Below are positions 55,936 to 64,000 of a stretch of 64,000 nt of DNA, piece after piece. The position numbers and the translations under genes were made by a program. The notes beneath the pieces are model-generated. The model worked only from the letters and a program-made list of their open reading frames with translations. It was not told the origin of the DNA and ran no database searches. The stretch comes from Paralvinella palmiformis (taxonomy: Eukaryota > Annelida > Polychaeta > Terebellida > Alvinellidae). Position 1 is the first letter of the stretch, and each line of letters starts with the position of its first letter. Where the stretch lies: NCBI GenBank assembly GCA_025642065.1, contig JAODUP010000318.1, forward strand, positions 383,933 through 447,932. The letters run 5' to 3'.

Positions 55936-58429
55936 ATATTTAAGCAGCAATTGCCTTTAATCAAGGTGTGTTGAAATCACATAACAATTACACGACAATG
56001 CTAATATCACGCCCACTAGCCAAGACATCGTCAGCACAAAACGTCAGAGAGACCGTTTGAGACATAACTCGAGAAGAGCTATCATTGGTCAATATGTTGG
56101 TGATGTTCGCCAATGAAAATCAGCGCTCAATCATGCTTATAAATCTTCAGGCAAATTATCGCAACTGGGGGTAATATTGTTGGCCAGTGACCCTCACACT
56201 CTGGCCTCTGGCAGTGTCGGGCAAGTGTCGGCTTTAAACAGGTCAGTTTGAATGGGACTTGCATCGGGAATTAGAAAGGTGGTGTTTAATGGCAGGTGAC
56301 GTTTCCACACAGGTGACTATATATAGCAGAATTTTGTTTTCGGTGTGAACGTACCTTTAGTATGTATGTACATTGGTATCAATAGCATTCAGGTACACGA
56401 CAAGATATGTCATTATGGTAAAGATATACATGATGTTATTAATGGGTAGTAGACTAAATAATACAAACACACACAAATATAAGTATATGCAAAGAGCTAA
56501 ATTAACATAACGATACCTGTCATCATAGTATCAGTATGACAACATATATTAGGAATAGGTGTTGGGATATGCAACCTGTATCTTGTCGAAGTATACGTAA
56601 TATTAATTTAAATTAGATGGTTAATAAACGCCATAAGTTGATTCAAAACATTTAAGAAGGAATTTATAAGAGAAATACCTTATTATACTTTGAAAGTTCA
56701 AAATAATTAGTTTTAGGTAAACCTCAACGAGTGACGCTATTTGTTTGTATTTGTGTGTCTTTTTAGATACTTTGTTTGGTGTGTATTTGTATATGTATTT
56801 TCCGATATTTAGAAGTATGTGTGTCCGTGTATGTGTGACTATACGTGCGTGGGTGTTCGGTCAAAATGTCATTAGGATATTTATCTGCTCTTCCTAATAA
56901 CAGTTGTAATCCTTGTCTGATTACTCTATATTGATAAATACATCACAACTGGTCTGTTTCTAATAACAGTATGTACCCGTTAGACGTCGCACGTGATGTA
57001 AACCCCAATTATTGCATAATTCAATTCTGTCAATATCTAGACATATTTTGTAAAAGGATAGCGCATGTGAAATTATTGCACATTTTCAACGAAAGCGATG
57101 ATTTTTTTAACATCTTCACACTAAAGCCAATTTCTAATATAAACATTTAGCCGGCATGATTTATAATTTGAATAACAACTTCTATGATGCGGTTTATATT
57201 CAGAATCTAAGGCCGTAGAAACATTTCTGATGAAGTTACAATCAGAACGAGAAAGGAAACCTTCCTAACTGTCTAAACATCCCAAATACAATCATATCTT
57301 TCTGCAAGTCAGACATATGTCAAAGATCTAAACAACGCTTTATTCCTTTTAACTATGATTACGAATAGAGCAAACTGTGATTCAATAATTGTGTTATTTT
57401 ACGGTCTTTTAACTATTTGATAATTTGATCATGGTTTTCGGAACTATTCTAATCTGCTTGCTGACTGTCTAACTGACTGATAGACTGACTAATTTATTCA
57501 CTCACTTGCTTTGCATATTTACTTCGTTGTTCAATTACTTCTCGATTGCCAAAATGATTTGTATCAACTACATCTTAGATCACATAATACGTTATGAAAA
57601 CAAAGAAAAGCTGATTTGTTTGAAATATCCGAACCAAAGACGTATCAAAAATATTTGGAAGGATGCTGAAAGGTTATGGTTAATGGACTGAAAAGTAATA
57701 GATTACATTGAATGTCGTTTAAATAAGACATAGGAAATGACAGCGAAGTAGGTAGCATGGATATAGAACTGTAGGATAGGTATATAATAATATGTATATA
57801 ATCTGAAATAACACGAAGTTGGTATTACAAATAAATCAATCTAATTTTCTTAAAGTGGATTTTAATATAGCACTTCTAGTTAGTTATACGGTTTAGTGCA
57901 TACTAAATATTTTTATTTGAAAATATATGCCAATCGCACGATAACAATTAATAAGCAAGCCAGTTTGACCAAATAAACCATAACTGAGATGTGGCTGATC
58001 ATCTCCCTCATTCCATAAGACAAACAGATACCATTAGCTATGTACCCTAACTGCATAAGAGTAATAAAATAATTTAAATAATTAATGACTATTCTATGAA
58101 TATCCTCACACAAGGCAGCAGAGAGTTAATTAAGTATTAAACCAATTAAAGAAGCCGATATTAGATATAGCCAGAACAAACATAATCTGAAATATGTCAC
58201 AGGATATTTTTTAAATTGCTTTAAAATGGATGAACCTGAAACTAATAAAGAAACAAAAGCGTAAACAGTATTGCAAGAAATGATAAGTTAAGACATGAAG
58301 CACAATAATACATTTCTTTGTGGGGAATTTGCCATTGTTAATACAACACTTTGAATCTAAAGACTGCACATGAAGTTCATGACTTCTTTGTCAAATGCTG
58401 GCATAGCTTTAAATAAATTATACGACATA
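55936..58429. other. Intergenic, no gene recognised
   Basis: A moderately GC-rich patch at 56000-56300 lacks readable coding. A 61-codon frame at 57506-57691 has no known relatives. The rest is AT-rich. Confidence 0.45.
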
Positions 58430-59366
58430 CCAATATCGCGAGTGTATTACTGATTGGCAAATAACATTGGAATGGCTGTCAAACGAGGGAACTGTAATAT
58501 CATGTCTTGCTATGTTCATGAGGACCATGCGTTAAATACGTCTGACCATTTACCTATAGCTCTCGTGTTCAAGTGCAGGTATACACGCAATAAAGTAAAT
58601 AATCATAATGTGCGATTATAACTGGAATAAGAGTGATCCAAAACTATACAGACAGAACTTGCGATCCCTGCTATCACATATAGAAGGATACACCATAAAC
58701 TCAAAATATGACCTTGATCAATACATCACAGATATTCATCTTGCCATAAATAAAGCTGTACAAGTCAGTATTCCACCATGCATATTCAAAGCACATGTTC
58801 GTCCGTTTTGGGATGATGAGCTTAAAGATCTCCACAAAGAGCAAATAAGTTTACGTCACGTTTGGATTGGACATGGCAAACCACGGGATAACAATCACTA
58901 ATCGTATTCTGATTATACAACTGCAAAAACATTTGATCAAAAGCAATATTAAAAAGTGGAAAATGACATTAACATAGATATAAAAACTTCATGCAAACGT
59001 GTAAGACCGAAACGACAACCATCATCTGGTACTGATGGAATAACTTATAAATCACAAGACGAACTGTGTGATATGTGGAGAAGACACTACCACGCACTCT
59101 TAAATGAACAGGCAAGTGAATCGGCTGGTTATGACTCTAACCATGCTGATATATTATGTAAGCAGTTGATCGATATCAAGCAGTTGTCCAATAGCTCAGA
59201 TAACCCAACAAACACCCTGTTGGAACATTTCTCAATCAATGAAATTGCTAGTACGTGTAAAGGCCTCCCTAACAATAAAGCCCCAGGATACGACCAAATA
59301 AGTTATGAATGTGTTAAATATGGAGGATATAAGCATTTGACAGATTTATACAATAATATTTTTTAA
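58430..59366 (+). pseudogene. LINE 3 endonuclease end and linker
   Basis: YVHEDHALNTSDHLPIALVF gives the SDH box of an APE endonuclease. The linker follows (WNKSDPKLYRQNLRSLLSHI, PFWDDELKDLHKEQISLR) and then PSSGTDGITYKSQDELCDMW. The RT N-terminus appears as FSINEIASTCKGLPNNKAPG and YDQISYECVKYGG. Frames break at about 58900 and 59370. The 5' portion of the endonuclease is missing. Confidence 0.8.
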
Positions 59367-59399
59367 TTTACACATGTTTCGCAGGTCCTAAAACATAGT

Positions 59400-60570
59400 G
59401 TGATCATTCCATTATATAAGGGAAAACACAAACCCAGGAACTTAGTCGGCCCTTATCATGGAGTGTCACTGGCACCGACTTTGAATATAATTTTGGAGAA
59501 ACTAGTGCTTAATCGTTCAAAGCCGTGGCTTGCCCACAATGAATCCCCCCCCCCGCAACAGGCAGGCCGAGAGACGACAAACGGTGTATGTCTCACATTC
59601 ATGGTTGTTGGAGGCAATTCGTCATTCGTGGTAGCAAAGTATATGGCTGTTTTCTGGACATAAAAAGTGCATATGACGTCATAAATTGGCAAGGGCTTCT
59701 TGTGAAATTGTGGAATCTTGGAATAAGACACAAAGTATGGAACCTATTTGAGCATTGGTTAACGGGGAGTACAGCGCATATCTATACTAATGGCGAAGCG
59801 AAGGTTCCATTGTATTCCAAATATCACAAAGTATTAAACAAGGTGGTCTATTATCGACGTTCAACTTCTTAGTTTTCTATCACGATATTCATTCATTTGT
59901 CAGAAAAGGATCAACGCAACCACTGACGTTTCATAACATATATATCAGCAGCCCAACTATGGCGGATGATACACTCTTGCTCTCTATGACGCCGCGCGGA
60001 ATGCAAACTATGATCGACAATGCCTATATGTATGGCAGGCTATGGCGCCTGGAATACTCACCAACTAAGACTAAGTGTGTAGTGTTTGATGATAGAAAGC
60101 GGAAACATATTGACAACTACAAATGGTTTCTCGGTGATCAACGGCTAGAGATATTGACATCATATAATTATCTTGGTATTATAATATCTGGAGATGGCTC
60201 ATCTCAGACCACGACAACTACCATGGCCATCAAAGGTTACGCTAACCTCGGCATGATGAAGGCTTCCGGATTTCATTCAGAGGGATTATGGCCACTGGCA
60301 TTTAGCAACTTGTGGCATAGATTAGTAATACCCTCTATGCTCTATGGTTGCGAAGTCTGGGGTAATTTCCCCAAAAGAGAAATAAACGTTTTCAAAACAG
60401 TTCAGAAGCGTATTGGAAAGCATATCCAAGGTCTACATAGAAGGACAGAGGATGAAATAGTGAGAGGTCTCTTAGGGTGGACAACAATTGCCGGGGATAT
60501 TGCCAAGTGCAAATTGAAATTTATACAATTTGCAGTTGTATTTGTTCATATTTGCACCACAAATAATTGA
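59400..60570 (+). pseudogene. LINE 3 reverse transcriptase
   Basis: Motifs in shifting frames: VIIPLYKGKHKPRNL, PYHGVSLAP (usually YRGISL-type), YGCFLDIKSAYDVINW (motif A with D), VLNKVVYYRRSTS where a GVRQGG-LS-type box is expected, then TMADDTLLLSM (catalytic ADD). The thumb follows: WRLEYSPTKTKCVVF and YNYLGIIISGDGSS. The frame 59959-60570 is clean for 203 codons. A C8 run at 59547 coincides with one frameshift. Confidence 0.85.
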
Positions 60571-61063
60571 CATGAAAAGTTATACATACAGTTTATGGTT
60601 GGTGATAATCCAGCATGATATGACAGGACATGTGCTATCTTATCTCACAGGAGGCACTTTAGAAAACAAGAAACCGTGGTCTCAAATAGTAGACCAAGCC
60701 ATCCTAACCCACGAACAGAGAAGATGGAGAGCAGAGCTTGTAGACAAAGGAGCCCATAGGTTTCCGCGTGTTCATAAATCGCTACGACTTAGTGCGTTAT
60801 GCTCAATCATAAAATGTAAAATGTAATGTCACAAATCTTTGATGAATACTGTGAGGCTTCTGGCCTACCCAGAGAAGTTAGACAATGCTGATATATGTAC
60901 ACTATCTGGTCAAAAACACGCCGATACCGTAGAACACTATGTAATGAGGTGCGAAGGAATAGTTGATTCACGCTCTAAAGCCTGGGACAATATTCTTGAC
61001 ACATTAGATTGTGAACAAGAAGTTCAATTGCTCAGCTCTATAGACCAAGTTTTTCCATTCATC
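60571..61063 (+). pseudogene. LINE 3 C-terminal Cys/His region
   Basis: The frame at 60530-60826 (YTYSLWLVIIQHDMTGHVLS, WRAELVDKGAHRFPRVHKSL) and the next at 60839-61063 carry a CTLSGQKHADTVEHYVMRC stretch. It is similar in layout to the H-x-C tails that end many LINE ORF2s. The last codons are overrun by the dispersed repeat at 61064. Confidence 0.75.
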
Positions 61064-61410
61064 ATTGAACCACATGCACGTGTTGTTTGCTGCTAGTTGT
61101 GGTATCAAGTGGTATGTTTTTAGTTGTTTCTGCTATTTGTACGTAGCCTGCATATAGCCGCTTTCCCGTGGGCGTGACATATTTGTGGCGTACGAAAAGC
61201 GGATTAGCTGGTTCCCACAGGCTGATGAGTAGACCAGACACATGCTTAAGTATACGCACACATCTATCAATATATGGAGGTATGGAACATTTTATTTTTA
61301 GATTAATGTATGTATAGTTGTATTTAGATTTATGGAGGTAGGTTTCGAAGGATGTTTAGATATGTTGATGCTCTGCGCCTGTTGCCTCTTACTATGTACC
61401 CTAAAACGCA
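61064..61410 (+). repeat. Dispersed TATA/AATAAA-family repeat, partial
   Basis: Matches the 3' part of the 1308-bp unit (from CATTGAACCACACGCACGTG) through GTTGATGCTCTGCGCCTGTT, and like the 40.4 kb copy ends in CA repeats. The TATA-bearing 5' part is absent. Confidence 0.85.
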
Positions 61411-61540
<130 letters not shown>

Positions 61541-61965
61541 TTCTGTCTACCTATATGTTTGCTTCATGTTTTTGTTTCTGACGTGGGATGGATTTTTGAT
61601 TGATAGATCGCATGATTCTAATCATCTGGTAATGGTATGAGACTATGTATGGTTCAATAGATAACATTACTTAGCTAGATACACAGATATCATTGTTATT
61701 CCTGGTTGAAGCTTACTTCTATATACATTATTGTCACTGACATCGTACACTATCTGGACAGTTCATTTAATATTTCATGGTTCTCTACCGCTTTATAGTA
61801 TTAGTTTGTAAAGTGTAAACGACAACAAAGCCTTTACGGTTAGAGAACCAAAGGAAACAAGTGAACCATGTCAATAATAGAACAATGTCAACAATGAAGA
61901 AATAGCCCTTAAAGGCGGCCAGCGATTCAATAAGTGGGATATCCTCATCCTTACGTCATCAACAA
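61541..61965. other. Intergenic
   Basis: Nothing recognised. Confidence 0.45.
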
Positions 61966-62113
61966 CAAAACAATAATAACAACAATAACAGTAACAACAA
62001 TAACAACTTTAACAAAAACCGTAAAACTCGTAACAACAAGATTACCAACAGTAAAAACAACAGTAACAGCAGTATCAACAACACTAGCAACGACAAGAAC
62101 AGTAATAACGACT

Positions 62114-62146
<33 letters not shown>

Positions 62147-62345
62147 GCAACAACAACAGTAACAACAATAACAGTTACAACAACAATAACACTAACAGTA
62201 ACAATAGTAACAACGACAATAACAACAACAGTAACAACAATTGTAGCGACAACAGTAACATCTACTGTAATAACAACAACAGTAACAACAACAGTAACAA
62301 GAACAGTAGCAATAACTGTAATAATAATAACAGTAACTACAACTC
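61966..62345. repeat. Degenerate AAC/AAT trinucleotide repeat
   Basis: Continuous AACAATAACAGT-type sequence for about 380 bp. The 145-codon Thr-rich frame over it is a by-product. Confidence 0.95.
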
Positions 62346-63241
62346 GAAATTATTTCACTTTTGCTGACTAGAATGGACAAATTGGTTATAATATTGACTG
62401 ATAGCTCGATAGTGTATGCTTTATAGGGAGTTTAGTCTGCGACCCGATTGCACAGGTCGATATCTTACAGATTTAGCTTTTCATACCATCATACAAAGAA
62501 ATTCAACAATTTGCATCATTATATAATAGATAAACTAAAAGTCCTTTATACAATATACATTCTATAGACATATTCTGCTAGCAAAAGCGCCATATTATTA
62601 TTATTATTATTATTATTATTTTCATGTTGGTAAGAATTCATCTATTGGATCATATTCTAATTTATAATATTTTGCCTCCGGTCTGTTAACAATAATTTTC
62701 TTTACTTATATATAGCCATGGGTCAGCTGACATTCAGAATGGGGACAATTCCCAGCATAGACTCGCCCTGGCGGGTTGTTTTATTAGTCCTATTTTCTAT
62801 ATATATTGTATATTCCGTGTATAACAAATATTTTATTGTAAAGGCTATGACAACTTATTATAAATCCTACATGAAATCCTTTATCCACTAGTATGATAGA
62901 CAGTTTAGGGTCATACAGTGATGATATATAATCTTTCGGCGATGAAAATAATTTAAAGACAGTCTCAGAATATGATACTTAACAGAATAATGTCTTATTG
63001 ATGATGTCTTATTGATGATAAACAAAATATGAATTACATCTATTACCAATGCTCATGTGTGATGAACATGTTCAGAACATTTATGGATTCTACAGGGATC
63101 CAACATAGTGCACTACTCTGCCATTTAATCCCTAATCTCTTCACTTGTGCCATTAGGTATCAATCTATCAGCCAGTCATTCTATTGTATATTATTCATCT
63201 GCTGGAAGCCGGATAACAAATAGCGTTTGCTGTGTTATATT
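62346..63241. other. Intergenic
   Basis: An (ATT)n tract at 62595-62621. No gene recognised. Confidence 0.45.
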
Positions 63242-63400
63242 ACTATGGCTACTCCATGGTCTAACTGGTAGTGCGGTTGGCCGCATATCTGAACCATCTG
63301 AGTTCAAATCTAGGCATGGACCTGCCTGAAGGCTGTTTCATTACTCGTATCGCCTCATTGCCTTTGGGGGTCGTTGGGCCCATTTAGTTGGTTATTATAA
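63242..63400 (+). mobile_element. tRNA-headed SINE, variant head
   Basis: CTACTCCATGGTCTAACTGG (box A TGGTCTAACTGG), GAGTTCAAATCTAGG (box B), then CCTGAAGGCTGTTTCAT, GCCTTTGGGGGTCGTTGGGCC and CCCATTTAG. The body matches the family but the tRNA head differs, suggesting a subfamily. Confidence 0.8.
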
Positions 63401-64000
63401 AACAAATGTGTATAACAATTCAATTTGAACATTTTCTCCTTTTCAACAGGCTATTTGGTTAATTAGATTAAATGCTATAACTATATAAATATCGATATAC
63501 ACCTAAAACTAAAGCCTACCGTGGCTGTTATTTATCTTGTTGTCGATGGTTGTGCCAGTGGTTGTGGTGGTTGTATTTGTGGCCGCAATGGTGTTGTTGT
63601 TATTGTTGCTATATGTTGTAGACGTGCTTGGAGAAGGGGTGGGTGTCATTGATCCCAAAATGTTTTTTTAAAACTATTAATGCCATAATAATTTAAAAAC
63701 TGTACAATCTTCATCGTCCGTTTTACACGAATTTCGTGTATTTAAATAAATGTTCAATAATTTAGATAATTCTCAGTTTCCTTAATATTGGATGTGAACT
63801 TCTACTTCTCGCCCGATACAGCATCAACATATCTACCTTAAAGGGCATATACATAATTAACGATAAAGAGACAAGGATATTGTCCTCGATGTCAGTACTG
63901 TCTCCTTTCCTTTAGATTACTGCACACATCGAAATATACGAGGCATCAGGTGGTACTCTTCAAGCTCATATTTTATACATATAGTCCACGGACATATTAT
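63401..64000. other. Intergenic
   Basis: A G/T-rich stretch at 63530-63640 (GGTTGTGGTGGTTGT type). No gene recognised. Confidence 0.45.

Larger units (their letters stand above)
58430..61063 (+). mobile_element. LINE 3, degenerate
   Basis: A third non-LTR ORF2, from the end of its endonuclease through RT to a Cys/His C-terminus. It stops where a dispersed repeat begins (CATTGAACCACATGCACGTG at 61064). The clade is not assigned. Confidence 0.85.

Noticed and set aside
61934..62371. 145-codon Thr/Val-rich ORF
   Set aside because: Encoded by a degenerate AAC/AAT repeat.

Overview
This 64 kb window looks like AT-rich invertebrate nuclear DNA. I infer a lophotrochozoan, most likely a mollusc, from the mix of LINE families, Ty3-type retroelements, tRNA-headed SINEs, heavy AC/AT/AAT microsatellites and a cGAS-like Mab-21 gene. 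The species cannot be named from sequence alone. No bacterial operons, rRNA or CRISPR are present, and almost everything recognisable is a decayed mobile element.

Only one long host gene exon is intact. At 14.36-15.96 kb (+) a 5'-open exon encodes a Mab-21/cGAS-like nucleotidyltransferase (cGLR family) with all three catalytic acidic positions. A second candidate is a small Gly/Cys-rich repeat protein at 42.08-42.33 kb. Host-derived pseudogenes are a NADAR-domain fragment (1.02-1.58 kb), an IMPACT/UPF0029 fragment (19.15-19.55 kb), an intronless histone H3.3 copy (26.61-27.02 kb) and a fragment of an uncharacterised protein (36.5-37.6 kb, -).

Layout. 0.4-7.7 kb: a Ty3-type element (gag, protease, RNase H, integrase, 3' noncoding end) interrupted by the NADAR pseudogene and a LINE. 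7.8-9.1 kb: a tyrosine-recombinase element between GGAATTG-rich ends. 10.3-11.1 kb: a 33-bp minisatellite. 12.1-13.6 kb: two LINE fragments tail to tail. 14.0-16.3 kb: SINE plus cGLR gene. 18.3-26.0 kb: a second Ty3-type copy, split by an insertion holding the IMPACT fragment and a LINE, then joined to an inverted third piece. 26.6-28.6 kb: H3.3 pseudogene and GCGC-rich minisatellites. 29.4-36.1 kb: a 1308-bp tandem array with TATA and poly(A) signals plus an I-type LINE, bounded by about 139-bp direct repeats. 36.5-41.6 kb: protein fragment, CA-rich tracts, SINE and LINE tails. 42-49 kb: small-protein gene, a 182-bp palindrome, a SINE and DNA-transposon remnants. 49.1-50.2 kb: P-element/THAP9-like transposase remnant with splice-like junctions. 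55.4-55.9 kb: pogo/Tigger-like transposase remnant (-). 58.4-61.1 kb: another LINE. 61.1-64 kb: dispersed repeat, microsatellites and a SINE.

The genes do not form a shared pathway. The cGLR exon, a likely innate-immune nucleotide-second-messenger synthase, is the main biological interest. The NADAR pseudogene (an ADP-ribose or NAD-linked enzyme family) is the second.
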